The notes: generated by a model from the sequence alone, not told the origin. A DNA stretch of 64,000 bases from Methanolacinia sp964465295 (GCA_964465295.1 CAYXKC010000001.1:62001-126000), one strand, 5' to 3'; positions 33,242 through 41,281 are shown, counted from the first letter of the stretch. Made by a program: numbers and translations.

Positions 33242-33898
33242 TTAAAATCCAAATACATCCTCGATCCTACCAAGTTCATAACCGCTTGTAGAGATGCCGG
33301 CAAGGAAACTTTTGCTGTTTGCAAGGAGTCCGGTACCTATGAGCGTACTTCCCATGTTAACCGTACCTGTTCCTACTGGAAGTCCTGACATCTCCTCGAT
33401 CTCAGAGATCTCATTCTCTGACGCCCCGGGATTCAGGATCACTCCTTTATTTGTCGCAACTGCTGCCATACCTACTGTCGGTATTTTGCCGATATACATC
33501 ATAAGCACGGGAACATCAAGGAACTCTGAAATTTTTTCAGCAGTATTTTCTGAAATTCCCGGGTGAACTACGGCGAAGGTATCGTTTGCGAGGATTATGT
33601 TTCCTGCAGCATTCATGGTTCTTTCAAGAAGCATAACCCTGCCGTGCTGTTTAAGAAGGTCTATCTCTTCTGTTGATGCAAGGCCGCTGACAATCATCCC
33701 GTTGCTGTTTCCGGCAAGCAGGGATCCGATTATAGAACAACCCTGTATAGTGGTCTGAACAACTTCAACACCCAGTCTCTTCTCTACAGCACCTGTGTAT
33801 TCCTCTGTCGCGTCCAGCGGGACAAATGCGACATCCTCGAATACGCGGGTATATACACCAATATGCTCGTCGCCTGCGAAGCTGATCGTCTCAACCAT
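33242..33898 (-). CDS. eif6: Translation initiation factor aIF6
   Basis: A 218-residue anti-association factor that binds the large subunit and prevents premature joining. The start at the ATG at 33898 (MVETISFAGDEHIGVYTRV) matches the family; a longer reading would run into rpl31e. The pentein-fold pseudo-repeats are visible as repeated N-S-x-G/K-x-x-x and L-L-A-N-x segments (GSLLAGNSNGMIVSG, ILANDTFAVVHPG, TGLLANSKSFLAG) and N-P-G-A-S. It follows rpl31e after one base and precedes rpl18a, the standard archaeal order. Confidence 0.96.
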   Translation of the reverse strand: MVETISFAGDEHIGVYTRVFEDVAFVPLDATEEYTGAVEKRLGVEVVQTTIQGCSIIGSLLAGNSNGMIVSGLASTEEIDLLKQHGRVMLLERTMNAAGNIILANDTFAVVHPGISENTAEKISEFLDVPVLMMYIGKIPTVGMAAVATNKGVILNPGASENEISEIEEMSGLPVGTGTVNMGSTLIGTGLLANSKSFLAGISTSGYELGRIEDVFGF

Positions 33899-33899
33899 T

Positions 33900-34163
33900 T
33901 CACTCTTCGGCAAGTTCAGCCTGAACCTGGCCGTCCTCAAATTTCATTGCGCGAACACGGATCTTTCTCGGTGGTTTTTCACATCCGCGTTCCCATATCT
34001 TCTCGTTGATGCTTCTGTCAATTTTGATGTCTTCGCTTTTCATATGCTTTGCGAGGTATTCCCTGATCTCCTTGATCGCCCTGGGGCTCCTCTTCCAGCG
34101 CGGCGCCGTTTTGACATCACGAAGAGGGATGACATAGATCTGTTCCTTTAAAATATCTGCCAT
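33900..34163 (-). CDS. rpl31e: Large ribosomal subunit protein L31e
   Basis: An 87-residue basic ribosomal protein with YVIPLRDVKTAPRWKRSPRAIKEIREYLAKHM and the C-terminal RAMKFEDGQVQAELAEE. It lies six bases after rpl39e, and its stop is one base from the aIF6 start. The L39e-L31e-aIF6-L18Ae order is conserved across archaea. Confidence 0.96.
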   Translation of the reverse strand: MADILKEQIYVIPLRDVKTAPRWKRSPRAIKEIREYLAKHMKSEDIKIDRSINEKIWERGCEKPPRKIRVRAMKFEDGQVQAELAEE

Positions 34164-34169
34164 TTTCCA

Positions 34170-34322
34170 TCACACCTTCAGTTTGCTTCTTCTCCAGTTG
34201 CGTCTCCGCGGATGGGATACAACGCTCCTCTTCGTCTTGATCATTACCCATGCAGGCACGCGCCTGTTCTGTTCGCATGCCTTTGCCAGTCTTACTTTTC
34301 TTGCTTTTGTTACTTTACTCAT
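34170..34322 (-). CDS. rpl39e: Large ribosomal subunit protein L39e
   Basis: A 50-codon gene on the minus strand, read directly from the DNA: ATG at 34322, stop TGA at 34170-34172. The product begins MSKVTKARKVRLAKACEQNR and continues with RVPAWVMIKTKRS, VVSHPRRRNWRRSKLKV. This is the short, extremely basic L39e that lines the peptide exit tunnel; the R-V-P-x-W-V/I segment and R-R-x-W-R-R tail are diagnostic. It precedes rpl31e by six bases, as expected. The frame also remains open in the opposite direction, which could hide it from automated calling. Confidence 0.95.
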   Translation of the reverse strand: MSKVTKARKVRLAKACEQNRRVPAWVMIKTKRSVVSHPRRRNWRRSKLKV

Positions 34323-34333
34323 TTTTCCACCCT

Positions 34334-34927
34334 TTAGCTTCGCATTATCCTTCCGGTTACGAGTGACTGCTCGTGGTGGCTGGGAAATATTTCGTAAGGA
34401 TCCACACCCTGTACACTGAATGCTGTTCGGATCTCGTTTTCGTAATCGCCGTTTTCGATAGTGCCGGTTTCACCATATTCCACGGTGAAATGCATACCTG
34501 CCAGGCGGTTTACCTCACGTCTTCCATATCCAAGCAGAGGCCGCACGAGGGCGCATTGATATCTTGCTTCTATGCTCTGCACTTCAGCGTAATCAAGCAT
34601 TGGAACACGGTCATTCAGTCGTGTTCCATCCCCTATTACATCATATTCCCCCGAAAGGGAACAGATGGCGTTCCTGTGAACAAGGTTGATGGCCGAATTT
34701 GGGAATCCGTCCTTTACCATCATCTCCATTACTTTCTCAAGCAGTCCTTCCTCAAACACTCTCATTTTAAGCGGTAGCCCCAGTGCTTCTGCTGCCTTCT
34801 CAACACCCGGGATCCTGCGATCGCTGCTGAATACGAATGTATTCAGTTCGGTTTCGTAGTCCCTCGATATCATGAGGGCGGCAAGAGAACTGTCCTTTCC
34901 TCCGCTGAAGAGCATTCCGGCTTTCAT
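34334..34927 (-). CDS. PP-loop ATP pyrophosphatase-like protein
   Basis: A 197-residue protein with the PP-loop S-G-G-K-D-S at 8-13, in the adenine nucleotide alpha hydrolase superfamily. The rest (YDVIGDGTRLNDRVPMLDYAEVQSIEARYQ, VRPLLGYGRREVNRLAG) resembles archaeal ATPases related to the tRNA thiolation and asparagine-synthase branches. Such enzymes adenylate a carbonyl or tRNA base. No zinc-binding Cys pairs are seen, unlike TtuA/Ncs6 proteins, so a tRNA substrate is not assured. Its position among translation genes, with a four-base overlap with the PDCD5-like gene upstream, hints at a translation-related role. Confidence 0.8.
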   Translation of the reverse strand: MKAGMLFSGGKDSSLAALMISRDYETELNTFVFSSDRRIPGVEKAAEALGLPLKMRVFEEGLLEKVMEMMVKDGFPNSAINLVHRNAICSLSGEYDVIGDGTRLNDRVPMLDYAEVQSIEARYQCALVRPLLGYGRREVNRLAGMHFTVEYGETGTIENGDYENEIRTAFSVQGVDPYEIFPSHHEQSLVTGRIMRS

Positions 34928-35271
34928 GATTTATGCTTACGAGTGATGTTAATTTCTTTTTTATCCGGGATAAGCTGTCTCAGGATCGTTTTAAGCTGTT
35001 CATCGCTTATCCGATCCCTGATTCGGCCGCTTTGAGCCAGCATAACTAGCTGCTGTTCTACGGCCTGTGCAAATTCCGGTTTTGTAAGTTTGATGGTGTT
35101 CAAACGTTCCCGGGCTTCGGGTTCCAGGATCTGCATCAGTATCATGTGAATCTGGGCTTCTGCCTGTTTCTGGCGGGCCATCTCTTCCTCCATCGCCTGA
35201 TGATCCATCTGATTTCTTTGAAGCTCCTGCATCTTTCTTCTGCGAATTTCCGCAAGTTCGTCGTCTACCAT
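34924..35271 (-). CDS. PDCD5/TFAR19-related DNA-binding protein
   Basis: A 115-residue protein of the archaeal PDCD5 family. The N-terminal helix is rich in Arg/Gln/Met (EIRRRKMQELQRNQMDHQAMEEEMARQKQAEAQ, quoted here only as its start and end), followed by the three-helix core: ILEPEARERLNTIKLTKPEFA, EQQLVMLAQSGRI and DEQLKTILRQLIPDKKE. Archaeal members bind double-stranded DNA in vitro; their biological role is unclear. The gene regularly follows rps19e, as here with a 16-base gap. Confidence 0.9.
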   Translation of the reverse strand: MVDDELAEIRRRKMQELQRNQMDHQAMEEEMARQKQAEAQIHMILMQILEPEARERLNTIKLTKPEFAQAVEQQLVMLAQSGRIRDRISDEQLKTILRQLIPDKKEINITRKHKS

Positions 35272-35287
35272 CTTTAACTCTCTCCTT

Positions 35288-35737
35288 TCAGTACTTTGCT
35301 ATTGCCGGAACCGATTCGGCAACAGTTTCTTTCAGGCTGTTTGCCACACCGTCAAGGAACGATCTGCCTGCAGGCGAAACTACTCGCCCTTCAGGAGTGT
35401 TCTCGATGTATCCTGCTTTTTCCAGCTGCTGGAGGATCTTACGTGTGACCGACCCAGAGCCTTTCTTAAAGCTGTAAGGCATCGAGCCCCTGTCCCTCTT
35501 ACCGCCGTAGAAAGTCCTTAGTCTCTGGACTCCTACAGGGCCGTCGATGTATACTCTGCGAATTACCGATGCCGCACGAATGTACCACCAGTTCTCGTCT
35601 TTCGGGGGCATCTCTTTGTGGACGCCTGTCTTTGCGAATCCTGCCCATTCAGGAGCTTCAACCGCGTCAAGCTTCTTAAGCTCGCCAGCCACTTTATCGA
35701 TCAGAAGATCCGGTGGGATATCATATACAGTTGTCAT
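35288..35737 (-). CDS. rps19e: Small ribosomal subunit protein S19e
   Basis: A 149-residue S19e. It opens MTTVYDIPPDLLIDKVAGELK and contains PEWAGFAKTGVHKEMPP, WWYIRAASVIRRVYI, VQRLRTFYGGKRDRG and LQQLEKAGYIENTPEGRVVSPAGRSFLD, all diagnostic. It is needed for small-subunit maturation in eukaryotes. It is the first gene after a 243-base gap that contains a TATA-like box and two short palindromes, so it probably heads the transcript running to rsmA. Confidence 0.96.
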   Translation of the reverse strand: MTTVYDIPPDLLIDKVAGELKKLDAVEAPEWAGFAKTGVHKEMPPKDENWWYIRAASVIRRVYIDGPVGVQRLRTFYGGKRDRGSMPYSFKKGSGSVTRKILQQLEKAGYIENTPEGRVVSPAGRSFLDGVANSLKETVAESVPAIAKY

Positions 35738-35790
35738 TTTTCAACCACTCTCTAATGATGCTAAAGAGACCATACCTTCTCTTTCAAAAG

Positions 35791-35805
35791 CATGGATTTT
35801 CCATG
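35791..35805 (-). promoter_or_regulatory. Small hairpin in the rps19e leader
   Basis: CATGGA-TTT-TCCATG forms a six-base-pair stem with a three-base loop, about 55 bases upstream of the rps19e ATG. It may be part of a structured leader; six base pairs alone is weak evidence. Confidence 0.35.
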
Positions 35806-35815
35806 TGAAACACCT

Positions 35816-35829
35816 GAAACAATTGTTTC
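35816..35829 (-). promoter_or_regulatory. 14-base perfect palindrome in the rps19e leader
   Basis: GAAACAATTGTTTC is a perfect 14-base palindrome about 80-90 bases upstream of the rps19e start. It lies between the likely TATA box and the gene, so it could be a dimeric regulator's operator or part of an RNA structure. No regulator is assigned. Confidence 0.4.
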
Positions 35830-35907
35830 TGTCCGTAATACATGAGACCAAAATTCCCGTTCCCATGCCGGCTCATGAAGTGTTTTCAACACGCAAATTA
35901 GCAGTCT

Positions 35908-35917
35908 CTATATATTT
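35908..35917 (-). promoter_or_regulatory. Likely TATA box for the rps19e-led operon
   Basis: On the minus strand the sequence reads AAATATATAGA about 170-180 bases upstream of rps19e; a second AT-rich candidate, AAATATATAATAG, lies a further 20 bases or so upstream. Either would give a 5' leader of roughly 130-160 bases, long for an archaeal ribosomal protein gene. Confidence 0.4.
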
Positions 35918-35980
35918 GACTGAAGAGCTATTATATATTTCCGAAAAAAAGACCTGGAATTATTCTTTAATATTGCACCT

Positions 35981-36217
35981 TTATTTTTTTGCAAGTACCA
36001 TGGTGCGGCCTCTTTTTTGAATAATCTTTGCACCTGCCATCTCTGCGATATCTTCAGGCACGAGGTCTGTATTCCTGAGCCATTTGATCTTGATTACTCT
36101 TTTATCTTTGATCTGGGCTTTGATCTCACTTATCGTACTGTCTGTTATGCCTTTCTTTCCTATCCAGACTGTTGCCTTCAGGCTTTGCATATCTGCGGTT
36201 GATTCATTTTTTTTCAT
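35981..36217 (-). CDS. YhbY/CRM-domain RNA-binding protein
   Basis: A 78-residue protein with the CRM (YhbY) fold. Characteristic are ATVWIGKKGITDSTISEI (the G-K-x-G loop), DKRVIKIKWLRN and the closing AKIIQKRGRTMVLAKK. YhbY in bacteria associates with pre-50S particles; the archaeal forms usually sit next to RNase P genes, as here. The start is fixed by the four-base ATGA overlap with the rnp4 stop. Confidence 0.9.
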   Translation of the reverse strand: MKKNESTADMQSLKATVWIGKKGITDSTISEIKAQIKDKRVIKIKWLRNTDLVPEDIAEMAGAKIIQKRGRTMVLAKK

Positions 36218-36528
36218 TTTTTGTCCTTTATCGGGTATCTCCGGGTATAACCGCAGTTAAGGCAGGTCATAGTTACTCTTCCGTTATTTATCCTGGTTCT
36301 TGTATTCTTTCCGGGTGAAAAGAATTCAAGGCATTTTCTGCAGTAGGATGAACGGTATCTCCCGGGGATCTTTACCCTGTATTTCATCGCGATCTTTCTT
36401 GCAAGTATGACATACCTTTTGCTCAATGCGGGATCCTTTCTGTAAGCCGAGTATGCAGATTCAAAGAGTCTCTCTATCCTTTCTTCTGCAATCTTTCTTT
36501 CAGCCGTTTTGTTCCTGCGTGGTGCCAT
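36214..36528 (-). CDS. rnp4: Ribonuclease P protein component 4 (Rpp21)
   Basis: A 104-residue archaeal RNase P subunit that works with Rpp29 to shape the specificity domain of the RNA for tRNA 5' processing. The N-terminal helices (TAERKIAEERIERLFESAYSA, LSKRYVILARKIAMKYRVKIP) precede a zinc ribbon with ligands C63, C66, C89 and C92 (YCRKC, CLNC). Upstream it follows purN after 16 bases; downstream it overlaps the CRM-domain gene. Confidence 0.95.
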   Translation of the reverse strand: MAPRRNKTAERKIAEERIERLFESAYSAYRKDPALSKRYVILARKIAMKYRVKIPGRYRSSYCRKCLEFFSPGKNTRTRINNGRVTMTCLNCGYTRRYPIKDKK

Positions 36529-36544
36529 ATCTTATAATAATTAT

Positions 36545-37162
36545 TTAATTATCTTTTTTGTTGAGAATTCTGACCTTTCTGTCTATGATCTCAAGACGAT
36601 CCCCGCAGAATAATGCAACCGATTCCCTGAGCGCCTTATGCTCCTCTGCCAGTATTCTTTCAGAGAGCGTTTCCTCTGTATCGTCACCGCTTACCGGGAC
36701 AGGGCACTGCATTATTATTGCACCGTGATCCATCTCTTCATCAACAAAATGTACAGTGCATCCCGATACTTTGACCCCGTATTCAATTGCCTGCCTCTGG
36801 GCATTAAGGCCTTTAAATGAGGGAAGCAGGGCCGGGTGTATGTTTATCATTCTCCCGGGGAAACACCTGACCGTGTCCGGATCCAGGAGCCTCATGTATC
36901 CTGCAAGTACAAACAGGTCGGCACCCGACTCGTCCATCGCATCCCTGAGTGCCGAATTGTAATCACTCCTGCTGCCGAATTTGGAATAATCCACAATCTT
37001 TACCGGTATTCCTGCGCCGGCGGCTCTTTCTGTTGCATATGCCGATGGATTGTCCGTTATCAGGCAGCATATCCTGCCCCTGATAAACCCTGATTCGATA
37101 CCGTCGATGACTGCCTGAAAATTGGTTCCTCTCCCTGAAGCAAGAACCGCGATATTTTTCAT
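36545..37162 (-). CDS. purN: Phosphoribosylglycinamide formyltransferase
   Basis: A 205-residue GAR transformylase from the ATG at 37162 (an ATG four codons earlier is possible). It transfers a formyl group from 10-formyl-tetrahydro-folate or -methanopterin derivative to GAR in purine synthesis. Landmarks are the N-terminal VLASGRGTNFQAVIDGIE, the substrate loop GYMRLLDPDTV, the catalytic Asn-x-His in MINIHPALLPSFKG, VSGCTVHFVDEEMDHGAII and the Asp of that segment. Methanogens often use the formate-dependent PurT or PurP-type enzymes elsewhere in the pathway, so the folate-dependent step here is of some metabolic interest. It is probably the first gene of the rnp4 group. Confidence 0.93.
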   Translation of the reverse strand: MKNIAVLASGRGTNFQAVIDGIESGFIRGRICCLITDNPSAYATERAAGAGIPVKIVDYSKFGSRSDYNSALRDAMDESGADLFVLAGYMRLLDPDTVRCFPGRMINIHPALLPSFKGLNAQRQAIEYGVKVSGCTVHFVDEEMDHGAIIMQCPVPVSGDDTEETLSERILAEEHKALRESVALFCGDRLEIIDRKVRILNKKDN

Positions 37163-37194
37163 ATCCAATATCATAGGATGTCAAAAAAGAATAA

Positions 37195-38460
37195 TTATTC
37201 TGTGGTGGGTTTGGGATTCAGGATTATAAGTTTCACGTCAATAATCCTCCTGCCACGCATTTTCATTACCCTCATCTCTACACCGGGATCTTCGATACTT
37301 ATTACTTCACCGCGTTTTGGAATATGGCCCAGCCTGTCGATAAGAAGACCGCCGATTGTTTCGTATGATTCATCGATAGGCAGGCTGATGTCAAGGTCTT
37401 CGTTAACCCTGTCGACCCACGCACCGGCATCGATGAGATATACTCCTTCATCGATCTTCTGTATTTCAGGCTCTTCTACGTCGAATTCATCGAGAATATC
37501 TCCAACAAGCTCCTCGAGGATGTCCTCAATGGTTATTATCCCCGCATAGGTACCGTATTCGTCGATCACTATCGCGAGGTGATTCTTCTTCATCTGGAGT
37601 TCATTAAGCAGTTCATCGATCTTTTTGCTCTCCGGGACGAAGTGGGCCTCATGCATCAGGTCAGGTATCCTGATATCAGTTTTCTTGTTGTATACGGCGG
37701 CAAATGCATCCTTTACATTAAGCGTTCCGATAATATTGTCTATCTGCTCGTGATATACGGGAAGTCTTGAAAATCCTGTATCATTGAATACGCTTATTGC
37801 ATCCTCGAGGCTTGAGTCGTCGCTAATCATTGTGACATCGCCTCTCGGGGTCATTGCCTCTCTTGCATATGTATCTGTAAACCTGAATACCCGGTGGAGC
37901 ATCTGGTGTTCGTCCTCTTCAATAGATCCTGACTCTTCACCGGCGTCGATCCATTGTTTGATCTCCTCTTCAGTAACTACCGGATGACCGAAGTTTTCTT
38001 CAATACGAAAGAGCTTCTTGAAGCCGTCATATACCAGAATTACAGGTGTAAAAAGGTATGACAGCATAAGAATCGCCTTTGCAGAAAACAGGGCAACTTT
38101 CTCCGGGTGTCTTGCAGCATATGTCTTCGGCCCGATCTCGCCGAAGATAAGCATTATAACAGTCACAAATCCTGTTGCAATCCCGATACCGATATCCCCG
38201 TAGATCTCTAATGCAATTGCTGTTGCAAGAGATGCCGCGGCAATATTTACGAGATTGTTTCCGATAAGTATGGTTATCAGGAGATGATCCGTATTTGACT
38301 TGATCTTTTCAAGAGCGACCGATCCTTTCTTCTTAAGATCAAGAAGCTGCCTGACTTTTGCATGATTTATACCGATAAGTGCAACCTCTGATCCGGAGAA
38401 AAAAGCGGACAGAATGATGCACAAAACAAAAAGAAATATTCCTAAATTACCTTCGTTCAT
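37195..38460 (-). CDS. CNNM/CorC-type membrane protein with CBS domains
   Basis: A 421-residue protein from the ATG at 38460 (a GTG three codons upstream is the longest frame). The N-terminal DUF21/CNNM domain (about 1-180) has SAFFSGSEVALIGIN, ILIGNNLVNIAAASLAT and IFGEIGPKTYAARHP. A Bateman pair of CBS domains follows (MTPRGDVTMI... and DLMHEAHFVPESKKIDELL... with DEYGTYAGIITIEDILEELVGDI), then the CorC/HlyC FAD-like C-terminal domain with ESYETIGGLLIDRLGHIPKRGE. Relatives are Mg(II) or Co(II) transporters or their regulators. A 14-base GC palindrome sits immediately upstream of the start. Confidence 0.88.
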   Translation of the reverse strand: MNEGNLGIFLFVLCIILSAFFSGSEVALIGINHAKVRQLLDLKKKGSVALEKIKSNTDHLLITILIGNNLVNIAAASLATAIALEIYGDIGIGIATGFVTVIMLIFGEIGPKTYAARHPEKVALFSAKAILMLSYLFTPVILVYDGFKKLFRIEENFGHPVVTEEEIKQWIDAGEESGSIEEDEHQMLHRVFRFTDTYAREAMTPRGDVTMISDDSSLEDAISVFNDTGFSRLPVYHEQIDNIIGTLNVKDAFAAVYNKKTDIRIPDLMHEAHFVPESKKIDELLNELQMKKNHLAIVIDEYGTYAGIITIEDILEELVGDILDEFDVEEPEIQKIDEGVYLIDAGAWVDRVNEDLDISLPIDESYETIGGLLIDRLGHIPKRGEVISIEDPGVEMRVMKMRGRRIIDVKLIILNPKPTTE

Positions 38461-38469
38461 TTGTTCCAC

Positions 38470-38483
38470 GCCGCCCGGGCGGC
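38470..38483 (-). promoter_or_regulatory. GC-only 14-base palindrome just upstream of the CNNM-type gene
   Basis: GCCGCCCGGGCGGC is a perfect palindrome of only G and C, embedded in AT-rich leader sequence and ending about ten bases before the ATG. It could form a five-base-pair hairpin with a CCGG loop over the ribosome-binding region, or be an operator. No ordinary Shine-Dalgarno is visible there. Confidence 0.4.
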
Positions 38484-38592
38484 AGAATGTTCTTTCTCAT
38501 ATTCAGATTTCTTATCTATAGTCAACCTGAGACAATAAAATTATTACGTTATTTCGGTTCTTTGAACTTAAAGGAGATGGCTTTAGGGGGAA

Positions 38593-39414
38593 TCATCTGA
38601 AGTGACCTTTTATAAAGCTTATATCGTTTCGAACAATTGAAATCTTCTCATCTGCCGTAATCTTCCTCTCCAGGTTGAGATCTTCAAGTTCGAGTGTCAG
38701 AAATCCGTTATAACCGGTATCTGATAAAATTTTTAAAATATCTCCAATAACAGGGTCGCCGTCTACAGGGAAGTGGTTGATTGTCCCTGAATTTCTGCTG
38801 ATATGAACATTCAGAATTCTCTCACCTGCAAGTTCAAGAAAGTCAGGGACATCCCGGTCGTTATTTGTCATTGCATGGGCAATATCAAGGGTCAGGTAAA
38901 GCCACTCTTCATTGTCAAGCAGATCTCTCATCTGTTTTGGTTCTGAGAAGAGAGAATTGATCTTAGGAGGCATATTCTCAATGCAGATCTTCACTCCGCT
39001 CTTCTCCGAAGCTTCCCTGATCCTGTCGATATATACCTGAAACCTCTCAAGATCCCGTCTTCCTGCAGGCCTTTTTGCTGTCCTGCGTCCGGGATGAATC
39101 GTTAAAACCTGTGCACCCAGGAATTCCGAAAGTTCAACGGCTTCAACGGTATTTTTTATTGAAATCTCAGCAACATCCGGATTTACGGAGCATGGATTAA
39201 GGTCGAGCACCGGCCCGTGAACTGTTACCGGTTTAAGATCCGGGTATTTGTCAAGAATTTGTAACAGTTTATCTTTATCTCTTCCATGAAGCCAGAAATC
39301 GGGCGTCTCAGGCCAGAACTCTATTGCACTGCATCCTGCCGTCTTTACAAACGAGAAGATTTCATCACATGTGTATTCATGGAAAAACATGCTTGAAACC
39401 GAATACCGGGGCAT
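38593..39414 (-). CDS. Sugar phosphate isomerase/epimerase-like TIM-barrel protein
   Basis: A 273-residue AP-endonuclease-2/xylose isomerase-like TIM barrel. It starts YSVSSMFFHEYTCDEIFSFV, with the W-P-E-T-P and V-T-V-H-G-P-V strands, L-T-I-H-P-G-R, K-I-C-I-E-N-M-P-P (metal Glu), L-T-L-D-I-A-H-A and N-V-H-I-S-R-N, then F-L-T-L-E-L-E-D-L; these supply the usual Glu/Asp/His metal ligands. Members include sugar isomerases and endonuclease IV-related proteins; the substrate is not evident. It stands alone between the CNNM-type and zinc-ribbon genes. Confidence 0.82.
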   Translation of the reverse strand: MPRYSVSSMFFHEYTCDEIFSFVKTAGCSAIEFWPETPDFWLHGRDKDKLLQILDKYPDLKPVTVHGPVLDLNPCSVNPDVAEISIKNTVEAVELSEFLGAQVLTIHPGRRTAKRPAGRRDLERFQVYIDRIREASEKSGVKICIENMPPKINSLFSEPKQMRDLLDNEEWLYLTLDIAHAMTNNDRDVPDFLELAGERILNVHISRNSGTINHFPVDGDPVIGDILKILSDTGYNGFLTLELEDLNLERKITADEKISIVRNDISFIKGHFR

Positions 39415-39475
39415 TTATCCAAAATATTGACGATATAATATTTAACTGGTGCCCAGTTGACAGAGTCTGGGTACT

Positions 39476-39958
39476 TTATTTCCGGGTCTCTAAAGAACGT
39501 GAAAAATTCATCATCTCGTAAAGCATCTGTTCCGGACTGCCATAAAGAAGATAAATGCCATAAATTGTAACTGCAAGAAATACCAGCATTACAACCAGCG
39601 GGATGAAGATCATCAGGAAGAGGTCTCTGGATAAAACGGGGCGGTATGCGGTTTTACCCCTCTGTATAAGGTCGGCATTTTTATAGGCATCATACATCCC
39701 GAATATCCATACGATAATACCCGGCAAAAACCAGAACAGTGAACCGATAAAGAAAATGAAGAAGATAATCAGTCCTTTTGAGAGCCTGTCACCATTGTAG
39801 ATCTGACCGAGGCCGGGGAAAAATGCAGATAGAATTACGGATACTGCCGGGACCTTTAACTGGACATCCTTAAGTTGCAGCACGGCGCCGCATTCGGTGC
39901 AGGTTTCATCTCCGTCATCAAGCCTGCTCCCGCAGTATGGGCAGTATGAAATATCCAT
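39476..39958 (-). CDS. Zinc-ribbon membrane protein, TM2-like
   Basis: A 160-residue protein. Residues 5-25 form a zinc ribbon of the C-P-Y-C-G ... C-T-E-C-G type. About 35-95 has two or three helices with P-G-L-G-Q-I-Y-N-G-D and the G-M-Y-D-A-Y-K-N-A segment, the TM2-domain-like pattern; another long helix spans 112-137. Function unknown; proteins of this design are common in methanogens. The start is taken at the first ATG, immediately before the zinc ribbon. Confidence 0.8.
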   Translation of the reverse strand: MDISYCPYCGSRLDDGDETCTECGAVLQLKDVQLKVPAVSVILSAFFPGLGQIYNGDRLSKGLIIFFIFFIGSLFWFLPGIIVWIFGMYDAYKNADLIQRGKTAYRPVLSRDLFLMIFIPLVVMLVFLAVTIYGIYLLYGSPEQMLYEMMNFSRSLETRK

Positions 39959-40039
39959 GAATTAATTATGCCGGACAATTTTTAATCATTATCGCAGATC
40001 CGGCAAAATCATATCTTTACCGGCGCAATATAATTATCG

Positions 40040-41281
40040 ATGGACTGGTTTGGCCTTGGGGATGACCCGGGGGAAAATGAGATAAAAACCGTTTCTGAGA
40101 TCTCTGCGATAATAAAGAAGAGGCTTGACGATGAGTCGCTTCATGGCATCTGGGTGGAAGGGGAGCTTACGAATTTCAGGTTCCACACCTCAGGCCATTT
40201 CTACTTTTCACTTACCGAATCTTCATACGGCAGAGAATACCTGATTAACTGTTCTATGTGGCGCAGCAGTGCACGCGAGGTATCATTTAAGCCTGAATCG
40301 GGGATGAAGGTGCGTGCATGGGGTTCGGTGGAGGTTTATGAACCCCATGGTAAATACCAGTTTATTGTAAAGGAGCTCCTTGTCGCAGGCGAAGGAGACA
40401 AGCATCTTCTTGTGGCAGGATGGAAGAAGGAGCTTGCATCCGAAGGACTGTTCAATGAGGAGTTTAAAAAACCCCTCCCGCTTTTTCCAAAAAAGGTCGG
40501 GGTCGTCTCCTCTCCTTCGGGTGCAGCAAGAAGGGATATTGAGAATGTCATCTCCCGCAGGTATCCTGTTGAGATCATTTTATCTCCTGCACTGGTCCAG
40601 GGCGATAGTGCGCCATCTGATATCGCGAAAGCTATCCGGCGTATCGATGGTCTGGCAGACGTTATTATCGTCGGAAGGGGTGGAGGAAGTTTTGAGGACC
40701 TCTTTCCCTTCAACCACCCTGATGTTGTAAGAGCGGTCTTTGAATGCAAAACTCCGGTTGTAAGCGCCGTCGGCCATGAGATCGATTATACACTGGCCGA
40801 TCTGGCGGCGGACGTGAGGGCGCCGACACCCTCTGCAGCTGCCGAGATTGTCGTTCCCGACAGGGCTGAACTTATCAGACAGCTTAAATCACACGGGAAG
40901 ACTCTTGAAAATTCCTTGTGCGACCGGTTTTTCAGGGAGAGAGAGTCACTTGAAAACCTTAGGCTGAGGCTGCATCCAAGAAGGCTTGAGCAGGCGATTA
41001 ATGAGCATTACCAGGGGCTGGAAGATCTGTCGGCCCGCCTTGATCATTCGATGAAAGGTTATATCGAGAGGGAACGGATGTCCCTCGCACTAATCGGTAC
41101 TTCACTTGCGGCATCCAATCCCAAAAAGCCCCTGGAAGAGGGTTATTGTATAATAAGGAAAGAGAATTCTGTTATTAGGTCGGCGGGAGACCTTTCAGTT
41201 GAGGATCGTGTCATGATAATAATGAAGGACGGTGAATGCCGGGCAGTAATTGAGGATGTGAATTATGGAAAAGACGTATGA
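40040..41281 (+). CDS. xseA: Exodeoxyribonuclease VII large subunit
   Basis: A 413-residue XseA, the nuclease subunit that with XseB degrades single-stranded DNA from both ends. The N-terminal OB fold (ISAIIKKRLDDESLHGIWVEGELTNFRFHTSGHFYFSL) is followed by the catalytic domain with GVVSSPSGAARRDI, DVIIVGRGGGSFEDLFPFNHPDVVRA, and PVVSAVGHEIDYTLADLAADVRAPTPSAAAEI. The coiled-coil and C-terminal barrel (NPKKPLEEGYCIIRK) complete it. ExoVII is a bacterial enzyme found in a minority of archaea, so this was probably acquired by transfer. The stop overlaps xseB by 17 bases. Confidence 0.95.
   Translation: MDWFGLGDDPGENEIKTVSEISAIIKKRLDDESLHGIWVEGELTNFRFHTSGHFYFSLTESSYGREYLINCSMWRSSAREVSFKPESGMKVRAWGSVEVYEPHGKYQFIVKELLVAGEGDKHLLVAGWKKELASEGLFNEEFKKPLPLFPKKVGVVSSPSGAARRDIENVISRRYPVEIILSPALVQGDSAPSDIAKAIRRIDGLADVIIVGRGGGSFEDLFPFNHPDVVRAVFECKTPVVSAVGHEIDYTLADLAADVRAPTPSAAAEIVVPDRAELIRQLKSHGKTLENSLCDRFFRERESLENLRLRLHPRRLEQAINEHYQGLEDLSARLDHSMKGYIERERMSLALIGTSLAASNPKKPLEEGYCIIRKENSVIRSAGDLSVEDRVMIIMKDGECRAVIEDVNYGKDV

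Noticed and set aside
33899..33940. Longer aIF6 start inside rpl31e
   Set aside because: The extra residues are out-of-frame L31e sequence; the family N-terminus starts at 33898.
35547..36020. Plus-strand open frame of about 157 codons opposite rps19e and its leader
   Set aside because: It is antisense to rps19e in its first part, and the rest has no recognisable protein pattern.
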